From Flavobacteriales bacterium (GTDB lineage: Bacteria > Bacteroidota > Bacteroidia > Flavobacteriales_D > Sanyastnellaceae), in assembly GCA_016777435.1 (NCBI GenBank), contig JADHRK010000002.1:1-43571 (forward strand): a stretch of 43,571 nt of DNA, written 5' to 3'. Below the pieces are notes generated by a model. It was not told where the DNA came from. It saw only the letters and a list, made by a program, of their open reading frames with translations, and did not search any database. The first letter of the stretch is position 1. Each line of letters opens with the position of its first letter. Shown piece by piece: positions 8,699 to 17,214 of this stretch. A program made the position numbers and the translations under genes.

Positions 8699-10291
8699 AT
8701 GTTGGCTTCAACGCACGGAGTCGGAATTTCCGGCTCGAGCGCGCGTATGGTATCGGTTCAAGTTCACCGCACCAAAGGCGCACGGATTCACGCTTCGGGG
8801 ATTTCATGGAATGCACTGAGGCATTGCCTCGCGCGGGTTTTTGCCGCCTTTGAAACATGTGGGTGGCAGAGGCCTTCTGGTGCGATCACCTTGCACGTTG
8901 GCCCTGAAATGCACCATGCCCTTGCCGCTCACCTCGATTTACCCATTGCCATTGGTCTCCTCACGAGCATGGGCTATATCCCCTACGAAGCTTTGGAACA
9001 TTCCCTTTTCATTGGAGAAATCGCGTTGGATGGAAGCCTCTCCTCAACCACAGCCATTCCTCAATTCGAAATGGTCAGCGCTCAATCCCCTCGAAACACG
9101 TGGAACATTTACACCCCCGCGCTGATCCTACCTTCGACACAAACCAGAGAAAAAAGGCACATTCATCGCCGATGCAGCCACTTAAGTGAGTTAGTGGAAG
9201 CGTTGAATGGTCAACGGCAATTGCCTGTTTTGAGATCGAAAAACAACTGGAATGGACGCCTCAAACGAACGGACGAAACGGCATCCCTATTCGAAACCAT
9301 TCGACTCGACAAACAGCAGCGCCTTGCGCTACTGGTAGCAGCTGCAGGACAGCATCACGCCTTGATCATTGGGCCCCCCGGGACAGGAAAATCCATGATG
9401 GCACGCTGCATCCATGAACTTCTACCTCCATTGAATGAAGCCATGGCGCTGCAGCTTCAAACATGGTGCACTTCACGCGGTGAAACCATGCCCCTCTCTG
9501 AAGTCCCTCCGTTTCGGGCTCCACACGCCCAATCGTCCGCCGCTGGACTCTTTGGCACATGGAATAAAGAACGTGCCATTGCCGGTGAGTGCACCATGGC
9601 CCATGGAGGGGTTCTTGCCTTGGACGAATTCCCTGAATTCAATCGGAGTTGCATTGAAAGCCTGCGCACACCCATGGAACAACAAACCATCCAGATTGGG
9701 CGGACTTCCGGCGCACTCCATTTGCCTTTTCAAGCCCTCGTGGTCGCCACGGCCAATCCGTGCCCCTGTGGTTTTTTTCAAGACAGACAGCGCAAATGCT
9801 CATGCACTGCCAGTGTCATCAACCGGTACTTGCATCGCATCACGGGACCGATCAGCGCGCGTTTTCAACTTCATTTGGAAACCACTGTCGAGCAGAGCTT
9901 GGCTGCGGAGCTGCATTCTGAAGCACCGACAGGGTTGTCCTCATTGGCAAATGCGCGCGCCGCTGTTCAGCAGGTCAGAAAGATCCTCACCGACCAGCCT
10001 CGCCTCGATCTCACTTGGGACACCGTGAGCGCTCAGGCCTTGGAAGATCATGTGGGATACCATCGCTGTTCCCTCCGGGAAGTGCATTCGCTGAAAAGCA
10101 TCGCTCGCACGCATGCATTGATCAAGCAATGGCCCGAATGCTCCAACAACTCAAGGCCTGAAATTGACATGGAAAGTGTTGCTTTCGCTTGCCAATTCCG
10201 GATATTTGACCGTCCCAATTGGTGGAAAAGTGGACAAAGCACCAATTGGCGCAATTATCCCTCTGAAGCAAATAAAACGGAAATACGATGA
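8699..10291 (+). CDS. YifB/ComM-family Mg-chelatase-like AAA+ ATPase, divergent
   Basis: The 530-residue protein has the YifB/ComM architecture: an N-terminal ChlI-like domain (1-170, with LDLPIAIGLL at 80-89), a central AAA+ module with Walker A GPPGTGKS (225-232), FRAPH (272-276), Walker B VLALDEFPEF (305-314) and the NPCPCG motif (353-358), and a C-terminal ChlI helical domain. ComM is a hexameric helicase aiding branch migration in natural transformation. Some usual motifs are altered: the PADxxKEGs run ahead of DLPIA is missing (VGPEMHHALAAHLDLP instead), and HTIS after FRAPH is replaced. The stop overlaps the next ATG as ATGA (10288-10291). Function in recombination is by family only. 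Confidence 0.88.
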   Translation: MLASTHGVGISGSSARMVSVQVHRTKGARIHASGISWNALRHCLARVFAAFETCGWQRPSGAITLHVGPEMHHALAAHLDLPIAIGLLTSMGYIPYEALEHSLFIGEIALDGSLSSTTAIPQFEMVSAQSPRNTWNIYTPALILPSTQTREKRHIHRRCSHLSELVEALNGQRQLPVLRSKNNWNGRLKRTDETASLFETIRLDKQQRLALLVAAAGQHHALIIGPPGTGKSMMARCIHELLPPLNEAMALQLQTWCTSRGETMPLSEVPPFRAPHAQSSAAGLFGTWNKERAIAGECTMAHGGVLALDEFPEFNRSCIESLRTPMEQQTIQIGRTSGALHLPFQALVVATANPCPCGFFQDRQRKCSCTASVINRYLHRITGPISARFQLHLETTVEQSLAAELHSEAPTGLSSLANARAAVQQVRKILTDQPRLDLTWDTVSAQALEDHVGYHRCSLREVHSLKSIARTHALIKQWPECSNNSRPEIDMESVAFACQFRIFDRPNWWKSGQSTNWRNYPSEANKTEIR

Positions 10292-10812
10292 ATCCTAAAC
10301 CTTCACACCATGTAATTGCCTGCCAGGGGGTTATCCCTCAAATCCATAGCAGTTGCTGGCTGGCTCCGAACGCATCTGTAATTGGCCAGGTCACGATGGC
10401 CGAAGAAAGTTCGTGTTGGTTCAATGCCGTTATACGGGGGGATGTTTCACCCATCAGCATTGGAAAGCGGGTCAACATTCAGGACGGTGCGGTCATTCAC
10501 GGGACGCTCGACAAGAGCCAAACCACCATTGATGATGATGCCAGTATTGGGCACAATGCCATCGTTCACGGCGCACTAGTTGGGTCCGGCGCATTGATCG
10601 GAATGGGAGCAATCGTCATGGACGGAGCGACGATTGGTCAGGGAGCCGTCGTTGCGGCAGGAGCGGTCATCCTCGAAAAAACAGATGTGCCTCCTGATAC
10701 CCTCTGGGCCGGAGTTCCCGCTACGAACCGAGGGATGGTGAGCGAGGCATTAAAGACCTCCCTGGCCGATGCTTCAAAACGTTACGTTGATTACACCAAG
10801 TGGTTTGATTGA
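10288..10812 (+). CDS. Gamma carbonic anhydrase-like hexapeptide-repeat protein (YrdA/CaiE type)
   Basis: The 174-residue protein is a left-handed beta-helix with repeated hexapeptides (for example IGHNAI, GALIGM, IGQGAV). The zinc-binding histidines of the gamma-carbonic-anhydrase family are kept: H71 (VIHG), H89 and H94 (GHNAIVHG). The R50-G-D52 and Q65-D66-G67 residues near the active site are also present. Members form trimers; many have no proven anhydrase activity, so function is tentative. Translation is probably coupled to yifB through ATGA. The gene converges on murI, and an inverted repeat spans both stop codons. Confidence 0.9.
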   Translation: MNPKPSHHVIACQGVIPQIHSSCWLAPNASVIGQVTMAEESSCWFNAVIRGDVSPISIGKRVNIQDGAVIHGTLDKSQTTIDDDASIGHNAIVHGALVGSGALIGMGAIVMDGATIGQGAVVAAGAVILEKTDVPPDTLWAGVPATNRGMVSEALKTSLADASKRYVDYTKWFD

Positions 10813-10835
10813 ATTCCCCGTAGACGAAACCACTT
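10798..10835. terminator. Candidate bidirectional terminator hairpin between gamma-CA gene and murI
   Basis: AAGTGGTTT (10798-10806) and AAACCACTT (10827-10835) are perfect 9-base inverted arms around a 20-base loop. The hairpin spans the stop codons of both converging genes. Neither side has a T-run, so it is not a classic intrinsic terminator; it may act as a 3' end stabiliser. Confidence 0.4.
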
Positions 10836-11649
10836 AGGCCTGACCGCTCAACTTCCGTTCTTCCAAAATCACAGGAGATCCGAAAAATCGCTCCGCTCCC
10901 AGCTGGAACGAACGCGTCAAATCTGAAACGATGAATCGCCTCAGTCCCGGATTTTGGGAATCTGACTCTCCCATCGCAAAGTCATCGCTCAGATCACTCA
11001 ATGCGCGAGCGACCGAATCTGCACTGTCGATGACCTCCACTCCTTCGGGCAACAAGCTCAAAATCTCTTGAGAAATGAGCGGATAATGCGTGCACCCCAA
11101 AACGAGCGCTTTGATGCCATCAAAGGCTCCCTTTGTTAAGTAAGCTTCAATCAATGTGGACGAAACTTTGCCTGCATGGAAACCTTCTTCTATCGCAGAA
11201 GCCAGCAACGGTGTGGCCTTGGCTTTGACCCGACAACCGCGCTCTTGCAACAACCGCTGATACCAGCCAGAGTCGATGGTTGCCCGCGTACCGATCACAC
11301 CAATGGTGTGTCCTTCAAATCGTTGGGCTACCGCCTCAACCACCGGTTGAATTACATCAATGACCGGAATTGAGGCCCCAGCGATGCTTCGCACCTCCTT
11401 CAGCGCATTGCTCGATGCCGAATTGCAGGCGATTACAATCGCTCCGCATCCCAAATCCACCAATTCCCGCGTGATTCGAGCCGCATAATGCTGGATCAAT
11501 TCAGGGCTTTTCTCCCCGTAAGGAAGATGCGCAGTATCCCCAAAATAAATCAGAGGATGCTGTGGAAACCGTTTTGAAATCGCCCGAGCGACAGTCAATC
11601 CTCCGATTCCAGAATCAAATATTCCGATGGGTCGAAAGGCCTTTGGCAC
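10834..11649 (-). CDS. murI: Glutamate racemase
   Basis: The 271-residue enzyme makes D-glutamate for peptidoglycan. It shows FDSGIGGLTV (11-20), FGDTAHLPYG (36-45), the first catalytic cysteine C75 in ACNSAS (many family members have CNTA), and the second, C186, in LGCTHYP. The start must be GTG at 11649: the TAA stop of the upstream skp gene is in frame two codons before it and no ATG lies near the N-terminus. It is the last gene of the minus-strand envelope operon, with 3 bases between it and the upstream skp gene. Confidence 0.96.
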   Translation of the reverse strand: MPKAFRPIGIFDSGIGGLTVARAISKRFPQHPLIYFGDTAHLPYGEKSPELIQHYAARITRELVDLGCGAIVIACNSASSNALKEVRSIAGASIPVIDVIQPVVEAVAQRFEGHTIGVIGTRATIDSGWYQRLLQERGCRVKAKATPLLASAIEEGFHAGKVSSTLIEAYLTKGAFDGIKALVLGCTHYPLISQEILSLLPEGVEVIDSADSVARALSDLSDDFAMGESDSQNPGLRRFIVSDLTRSFQLGAERFFGSPVILEERKLSGQA

Positions 11650-11652
11650 AGC

Positions 11653-12147
11653 TTACATGCCGAGCTTAGAGCGCACCAATCCGCCTACATCTTCACCTCC
11701 TGTGTAAACAGTAGCTCCAGAACTTGTGTCAAAGATGTAAGTGAATCCATTTTCCGCCCCCACGCCATTGATTGCTTCTTGAACCCGCTCAATCATGGGC
11801 ATCAATAACTGTTGTTCCAATTGGGCCAATTCGTTCTGGACGGTCGCTCCAAATTCCTGCATGCCTTGGTCCAACGATTGCAGTTCGCGTTCTTTCTGCT
11901 GGCGGATGGCATCTGGCCAAGTCTCACCCTTCGCTTGGTATTCCGCAAACTTCGTCTGCAAATCCTGTTGCATGCGTGCAATTTCGGCTTCGTACTCAGC
12001 AGCTCGTGCTTCAATGGCAGTCTGGGCATCTGCTCTTTCCGGCATATTGAGCAGGATTTCCTGCGAATCAATGTGTCCAAACTTTTGTGCTAAACCTGTA
12101 AATGAAATGGCGGTCACCATTCCGATGACCATTATAACGTGCTTCAT
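11653..12147 (-). CDS. OmpH/Skp-family periplasmic chaperone (second copy)
   Basis: The 164-residue protein has a signal peptide (MKHVIMVIGMVTAISFTGLA, then QKFGHIDSQ) and a long charged helical region (about 40-120) followed by a short strand region (FTYIFDTSSGATVY), the Skp jellyfish-like pattern. Skp trimers hold unfolded outer-membrane proteins in the periplasm and deliver them to BamA. An in-frame ATG 15 codons upstream exists, but ATG 12147 starts directly at the signal peptide. It follows the other skp gene after 55 bases and precedes murI by 3 bases. Confidence 0.88.
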   Translation of the reverse strand: MKHVIMVIGMVTAISFTGLAQKFGHIDSQEILLNMPERADAQTAIEARAAEYEAEIARMQQDLQTKFAEYQAKGETWPDAIRQQKERELQSLDQGMQEFGATVQNELAQLEQQLLMPMIERVQEAINGVGAENGFTYIFDTSSGATVYTGGEDVGGLVRSKLGM

Positions 12148-12202
12148 ATTGTAAATGATTTGATACTTAATTGATGATGGGAGGACTTGCAAGCCCTCCG
12201 CG

Positions 12203-12895
12203 CTAATTTTTGCCTTTGCTGTTTACTGTATTTCCTCCTCGCATCCCTCCACTCGCTGCTCCGCGCATTCGATCTGTCGCCGTTCCCTTTCCTTTCTCCA
12301 TGGCATCTTTGGCCTTGTCTTTCAATGACTTGCCTTCGTCGCCCTCTTTTGTATCGGATTCCAATGTTTCGCCCGGCACATATCCCAATGCCTTAATCAA
12401 GCGATCCGAGATATCGTACTTCGGATTGGTGTAGAGCATGTTGCTTTGATTGCTCTTGTCAAAGACCACCATGTAACCGCTTCCACTCGCGATGTCCTTG
12501 AGTTCTTCGAATACCTGGTCTTGCACAGGCTGGATCAATTCCTGGCGCTTTTGAAACAACTCCCCGTCGACGCCAAATTTCGATTTCTGCAGTTCCCGGG
12601 CCTCCAATCGTTTGGTGCTGATTTCCTCTTCGCGTTTTGCCCGCATCTCTGCAGTCAACAAAACACGCTCCGCACGATACGCCAGCTCCAAACGTTCAAT
12701 GGATTGGATCTTTGTTTCAATTTCCACCTGCCAATCAATGGCCAACTGGTTGAGTTCGGACTGTGCATCGGCATATTCCTGCAAATGCAGCAGCACGTAG
12801 TCGGTATCGACGTATGCAAACTTCTGTGCCTGCGCAGCGGATATCCCCGCTAAGACAGCAACTGCGGCAATGAGCAAATTTTTATTTCGTTTCAT
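12203..12895 (-). CDS. OmpH/Skp-family periplasmic chaperone with basic Gly-rich tail
   Basis: The 230-residue protein has a signal peptide (MKRNKNLLIAAVAVLAGIS, cut after AQA) and a Skp-like core: KFAYVDTDYVLLHLQEYADA, then a coiled helix rich in E/R/K (about 45-125) and the GYMVVFDKSNQSNMLY strand region. Residues about 178-230 form an extra tail, first acidic and lysine-rich then Gly/Arg/Met-rich (RMRGAASGGMRGG), absent from the neighbouring skp. The gene is 14 bases downstream of bamA, consistent with chaperone and insertase being made together. Confidence 0.88.
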   Translation of the reverse strand: MKRNKNLLIAAVAVLAGISAAQAQKFAYVDTDYVLLHLQEYADAQSELNQLAIDWQVEIETKIQSIERLELAYRAERVLLTAEMRAKREEEISTKRLEARELQKSKFGVDGELFQKRQELIQPVQDQVFEELKDIASGSGYMVVFDKSNQSNMLYTNPKYDISDRLIKALGYVPGETLESDTKEGDEGKSLKDKAKDAMEKGKGTATDRMRGAASGGMRGGNTVNSKGKN

Positions 12896-12909
12896 TTCAA
12901 AAGGTTCGT

Positions 12910-15456
12910 TTAGAGGTCACCGGTATTCATGCCGATGCTGAAGTGAAATTGACCGCGCGACATATTGGGTTGTGTTGGAATGTCATCCAAGCGCCAGCCA
13001 TAATCCAAACCAAGCAGGCCAAACATAGGAAGGAAGATTCTCATCCCCACTCCTGCCGATCGATAAACTTCGAACGGATTGAACTCGCGCGCATCCGCCC
13101 ACGTCTTTCCAGCATCCATGAATGCAAGCATGTAAATGGTTGCGCTCGGATTGGTGGAAAGCGGGTAGCGCAACTCCGCGCCATATTTTGCGATGACAGG
13201 CGCACCCGTATTCTGATCGGGCATGGTCAAGGATAGATCATCGAACCCACGCAAATTGATGATTTCCCTTCCATCCAATACGAAACCGCTGAGGAATACA
13301 CCTCCCAGGTAGAAGCGCTCAAATGGCGACAGCCCAACAACGCGGTTGTATTGGCCGATGAGTCCGATTCCCGCGTGGGTTCGCAAGACCAATGTTCGCG
13401 GGTTTTCACCTGCTGATTGCGTCAAAGGAGTGTACCATTCGGCTTTCACCTTCCACTTGTGGTATTCCACCCATCGAAATCGGTCTTGATCTGACAAGGC
13501 GGCATAGTATTCGTCACCCTCTCCCCGGAAGGCACTGTATGGCGGAGTTGCCTTCACCGATAGAGAAACATTGGAACCCCAAACCGGATAAATGGGATCG
13601 GAAATCGAGTTGCGCGACAGCGTGAAATTCGCCGCCAAGTTGTTCGCGGTTCCATCTGCGAAACTGAAGAACACCCCGTAGTCATTCAATTGAAAGTGCT
13701 GGTAGCTCAGTGCCAAGTTCATGGTAAACCAGTCATCAGGCTTCTTCCAGCGCTGGCCGAAGCCCACCTGCACACCCGTAATTTGGAGGGACTGCCGCAA
13801 ATCGTTCAACTCACCATCGACCCGCTTGGGTTGGCCATTGGACTGCACCGATCTCCATACGTTGAAGCTCAAGGCGTTGGGTTTTTTGCCCCCCAACCAA
13901 GGCTCCATGAAGCTGAAGTTATAGCTCTGGAAAAACAGTCCATTCGACTGTGCCCTCAGCGAAATGCGCTGGCCATCCCCCGTTGGGATCGGCTTCCAAG
14001 CACCCTTTTTGAACATGTTTCGGGCACTGAAATTGGTGAAGCTCACCCCCAATGTCCCCACGACACGTCCACCGCCCCAACCTCCGGAAAGTTCAATCTG
14101 ATCCGATGGTTTTTCTTCTACTGCATATTCGATGTCCACTGTTCCATCCTCGGGATGCTGAATGGGGTTAATTCCAAATGCTTCCTGATTGAAATAATTC
14201 AATTGAGCCAGCTCCCGCTGGGTTCGAATGATATCGGTCCGCGAAAACAAATCACCCGGACTCGTGCGAATCTCCCGGTAAATGACATGGTCATTGGTCT
14301 TGGTATTCCCTTTTACAAGAATCCTTCCGATTCGAAACTGCTTGCCCTCCATCATCCGCACCTCGATATCGATGGTGTCATTTTCAATGCGGGTTTCCAT
14401 GGGCATCGCCTGGAACGTCAGGTAACCGTCGTCTTGGTACAAGGAACTGAGGTCCATCCCCTTAGGATCCATAAACACCCGTGTTTCAAGGCGTTCCAAA
14501 CTGTAGGTGTCGCCCCTGCGAATGCCTAGGATGGAATCCAGTTGCGTGCTGCGGTACTTGGAATTGCCGGAAAAAGAAACGTCCCCGAAGTAAAACTGAT
14601 TGCCTTCATTGACCTCAAACTCAATCCCAACATTGCCATCAGCAAGGCGGTAAATCGAATCCGACATGACGCGTGCATTGCGATACCCCTCAGCGTTGTA
14701 TAGCCCTGAAATACTTGCCTTCGCGAGCTCAACGTTTGCCTCCACAAATTTACTCGACTTGAAAATGCGGTACCATTTTTTGCTTTTCAAGTCCTTCATG
14801 GAACGGCGCACCTTCTTTTGATCCAGATTCGACGTTCCGGTCAGCACGATTTCGCCAATTTTCACTTTGCTGCCCTTATCAATGGCAATTTGCAGGCGAG
14901 CGCCGTTTTCAAATGCGGTATCGTTCGCTTGTGTGATATCAACACGTGCATCCCAGAAGCCCTTATCGTAGTAATAATCGTACAGGCGTTTTTGGGCCGT
15001 TTTCACAACATTCTGGTTGACCACCCGACCCGTCAACAATTCTACTTTTCCCTTCAATGTCTCCTGCTCAGATCGGCTCACGCCATTGAAGGTGTAGCGC
15101 GTCAGGCGTGGAAGTTCATCCACTTGAATCACCAGATAAGCTCGGTTGTCTCGGACCTCGGCAAGCTCAATAGCAATGTCAGAGAAAAGATCTTGGCCCC
15201 ACAAGTTGCGAATGGCTCGTGTAATCTCTTCTCCTGGAATCGTCAACTCTTGCCCAATTTGCAAAGCACTAAAAAGTTTGACGGCTTGCTGGTCGGTGTA
15301 TTCTGCTCCAATCACCGTCAAACCGCCGAGGGTATACGTCTGAGATGTCTCCGCCGACGGAGCGGTCTGAGCGCCTGCGATCGAGGCCATCACACCGAAG
15401 CACAACATGAAAATCGCACCGTAAAAACCTCCTCTTTTCATTTCAAAATTTCTCAT
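12910..15456 (-). CDS. bamA: Outer membrane protein assembly factor BamA
   Basis: The 848-residue protein is the Omp85 insertase that folds beta-barrels into the outer membrane. It has a signal peptide (to about 30, ending AGAQ), about five POTRA repeats (about 40-430, marked by recurrent (R/K)xGxIxxxG strand patterns), and a 16-strand barrel domain (about 450-848) with the conserved loop-6 motif LRGFD. ATG 15456 overlaps the uppS stop as ATGA and is chosen for that reason; an in-frame ATG at 15441 is a possible alternative with nearly the same signal peptide. Two skp genes follow. Confidence 0.95.
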   Translation of the reverse strand: MRNFEMKRGGFYGAIFMLCFGVMASIAGAQTAPSAETSQTYTLGGLTVIGAEYTDQQAVKLFSALQIGQELTIPGEEITRAIRNLWGQDLFSDIAIELAEVRDNRAYLVIQVDELPRLTRYTFNGVSRSEQETLKGKVELLTGRVVNQNVVKTAQKRLYDYYYDKGFWDARVDITQANDTAFENGARLQIAIDKGSKVKIGEIVLTGTSNLDQKKVRRSMKDLKSKKWYRIFKSSKFVEANVELAKASISGLYNAEGYRNARVMSDSIYRLADGNVGIEFEVNEGNQFYFGDVSFSGNSKYRSTQLDSILGIRRGDTYSLERLETRVFMDPKGMDLSSLYQDDGYLTFQAMPMETRIENDTIDIEVRMMEGKQFRIGRILVKGNTKTNDHVIYREIRTSPGDLFSRTDIIRTQRELAQLNYFNQEAFGINPIQHPEDGTVDIEYAVEEKPSDQIELSGGWGGGRVVGTLGVSFTNFSARNMFKKGAWKPIPTGDGQRISLRAQSNGLFFQSYNFSFMEPWLGGKKPNALSFNVWRSVQSNGQPKRVDGELNDLRQSLQITGVQVGFGQRWKKPDDWFTMNLALSYQHFQLNDYGVFFSFADGTANNLAANFTLSRNSISDPIYPVWGSNVSLSVKATPPYSAFRGEGDEYYAALSDQDRFRWVEYHKWKVKAEWYTPLTQSAGENPRTLVLRTHAGIGLIGQYNRVVGLSPFERFYLGGVFLSGFVLDGREIINLRGFDDLSLTMPDQNTGAPVIAKYGAELRYPLSTNPSATIYMLAFMDAGKTWADAREFNPFEVYRSAGVGMRIFLPMFGLLGLDYGWRLDDIPTQPNMSRGQFHFSIGMNTGDL

Positions 15457-16217
15457 TTCACCGTTACATTGTGATTGGTATCAAGCAATCCTCCAAACCG
15501 CCGTTCCCGATTCTGAAAATCCCGGACCGCATCGAAGAAAGACGCTTTCTTGAAGTCTGGCCACAATGTGGGTGTGAAGTGGAACTCCGCATAGGCCAAT
15601 TGCCAGAGCAAAAAATTGGAGATCCGGTGCTCGCCGCTCGTTCGAATCATCAATTCTGGATCTGGGATCCCTTTGGTAGAAAGGTGGTCACTGACGCATT
15701 CCGCAGTCACTTTCTCCGGCGAAATACCGGAATCAATCAATTGCTTGATGGCCTCCACCATTTCCCATTTTGAGCTGTAGCTAAGCGCCAAAATCAAATC
15801 CAAACCTTCGTTTTGTTTCGTAGCCGACTCCGCTTCCTTCAATTGGGTTTGGCATATTTCTGGCAAAGCCGCGATGTCTCCAATGGTGCGCAACCGTACC
15901 CCCTTGTTTCCCAATTCTCGCACTTCCTTGACCAGCGTATCTACAAGCAAATTCATCAAGGCTGCAACCTCCTCCTTTGGGCGATTCCAATTTTCTGTAC
16001 TGAATGCATAGAGCGTCAAATGCCGAACCCCCAATTCCATGGCGGCTTCGACCGACAGGCGAACGGCTTCCACTCCATGCATGTGACCAAAAACGCGGGA
16101 CTCTCCGCGCTCCTCGGCCCAGCGTCCGTTTCCATCCATGATGATCGCAACATGGCGGGGAATGCGACTGGCATTCAACCCTTGTACCTCACATACTTCG
16201 AGTTGTTGCGCGTTCAT
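15453..16217 (-). CDS. uppS: Isoprenyl transferase (undecaprenyl diphosphate synthase)
   Basis: The 254-residue cytosolic enzyme extends farnesyl diphosphate with isopentenyl units to undecaprenyl diphosphate, the lipid carrier for peptidoglycan and O-antigen. It shows IIMDGNGRWA (25-34; catalytic D28), GHxxG (GHMHG, 44-48), YAFSTENWNRP, and the C-terminal ELMIRTSGEHRISNFLLWQ and RRFGG blocks. An in-frame ATG six codons upstream exists, but ATG 16217 overlaps the preceding stop as ATGA. The stop in turn overlaps bamA as ATGA, so DUF6089-uppS-bamA are a translationally coupled chain. Confidence 0.96.
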   Translation of the reverse strand: MNAQQLEVCEVQGLNASRIPRHVAIIMDGNGRWAEERGESRVFGHMHGVEAVRLSVEAAMELGVRHLTLYAFSTENWNRPKEEVAALMNLLVDTLVKEVRELGNKGVRLRTIGDIAALPEICQTQLKEAESATKQNEGLDLILALSYSSKWEMVEAIKQLIDSGISPEKVTAECVSDHLSTKGIPDPELMIRTSGEHRISNFLLWQLAYAEFHFTPTLWPDFKKASFFDAVRDFQNRERRFGGLLDTNHNVTVK

Positions 16218-17116
16218 TGGATTTCCGACCAACATGTGGTAGGCTTTTTGCTGATTCGAAAGCTGATGGAAGCCGAAACAAATCCATAAAAATCATCCCG
16301 CGAGGCATCCCCACGCTGCAACCCTCCCTGGTTCACCAACTCACCTTCTTGGATCAATGTCCGGTCAGCCAGAGCCGCCGTCATTTCACCTCTCTCTTGA
16401 AGCAACACCGCTCGATCTGCATAGAGTCCGCTCACATCATCCAAGTGATCCGTCCACGTTTTCCGAACGCCCCAATCAAATGTAATGGCTGTAAAAGCCC
16501 CAATATTCGATTTGAAACCAAATCCTATGGGCACGGAAACACCCGAAGTTGCATAGGACTCCACACCATAAGCTTCCCCCCAAGTCGTTCCTTGGCCCTC
16601 AGTGCCCAGAGGCTGAAGCGGAACCCATTGCCCATCAATTTCTGCCTCCGGCATGTGATTGTATGCCGCGAGCCCTGCGAAGAGGAATGCCGTAAAACGA
16701 TCTCCTGGATCTCCCAAACGGTGATCGAGGTAATTGATCTCCACCCAACCACTCAACTCGCGGATCTCATTTCGAAAATGCAAGTTGCGGTTTTGGCGCC
16801 AAGGATCTGAACTGTCCGCATCCCAGGCCTCCACGCGCCCCTGGAAGTAATTGACTCGAACCGATATTCGCTGGGAGAAATTGTGCCGATAAAACGCACC
16901 ATAGCTGGGAGAAAAACGGCCTTGCAGATGCTTTCCAGCGTTCAAATCCCCCATGTAGTAGGCGGTTCCGAACGCAAAACCAACCTCTTTCGATTCATCA
17001 AATTGGCGCTGAGCCGAAACCTCATGACTTGCAACATTCAGACATCCCATGCAGAACAAAGTGCGCAGGGCCAATCGAAAAATATGTACAGGTATCGAAG
17101 ACACGGACAATTGCAT
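16214..17116 (-). CDS. DUF6089-family outer-membrane beta-barrel protein
   Basis: The 300-residue protein has a signal sequence (about 1-36, ending VSAQ) and alternating amphipathic strands typical of small outer-membrane barrels: VGFAFGTAYYMGDLN near the N-terminus (DUF6089 hallmark GxxYYxGDLN), SYGAFYRHNF, ISVRVNYFQGRV, FLFAGLAAYNH, VSVPIGFGFK and WGVRKTWTDHLDDVSG, ending FVSASISFRI. The family is confined largely to Bacteroidota and usually sits next to uppS/bamA as here; its role is unknown. A candidate promoter lies just upstream, so this may be the first gene of the uppS-bamA-skp-murI operon. Confidence 0.85.
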   Translation of the reverse strand: MQLSVSSIPVHIFRLALRTLFCMGCLNVASHEVSAQRQFDESKEVGFAFGTAYYMGDLNAGKHLQGRFSPSYGAFYRHNFSQRISVRVNYFQGRVEAWDADSSDPWRQNRNLHFRNEIRELSGWVEINYLDHRLGDPGDRFTAFLFAGLAAYNHMPEAEIDGQWVPLQPLGTEGQGTTWGEAYGVESYATSGVSVPIGFGFKSNIGAFTAITFDWGVRKTWTDHLDDVSGLYADRAVLLQERGEMTAALADRTLIQEGELVNQGGLQRGDASRDDFYGFVSASISFRISKKPTTCWSEIQ

Positions 17117-17143
17117 GATTAAGCTCGAGTGAATCTTAACGCA

Positions 17144-17172
17144 CGAAAATACGCTGAATTGCCTGAATCAAA
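17144..17172 (-). promoter_or_regulatory. Candidate promoter for the DUF6089-uppS-bamA operon
   Basis: Read on the minus strand, TTTG (17169-17172) is followed after 17 bases by TATTTTCG (17144-17151), one mismatch from the Bacteroidota TAnnTTTG box. Spacing and position (27 bases before the ATG at 17116) fit a house-keeping promoter. Confidence 0.4.
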
Positions 17173-17214
17173 TGCAAAAAACGGCCAACAAAGAAGGGAT
17201 GTTATTCACGAAAG

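Noticed and set aside
13690..14529. 279-codon plus-strand frame inside bamA
   Set aside because: It is antisense to the POTRA/barrel junction of BamA and has no recognisable domain.
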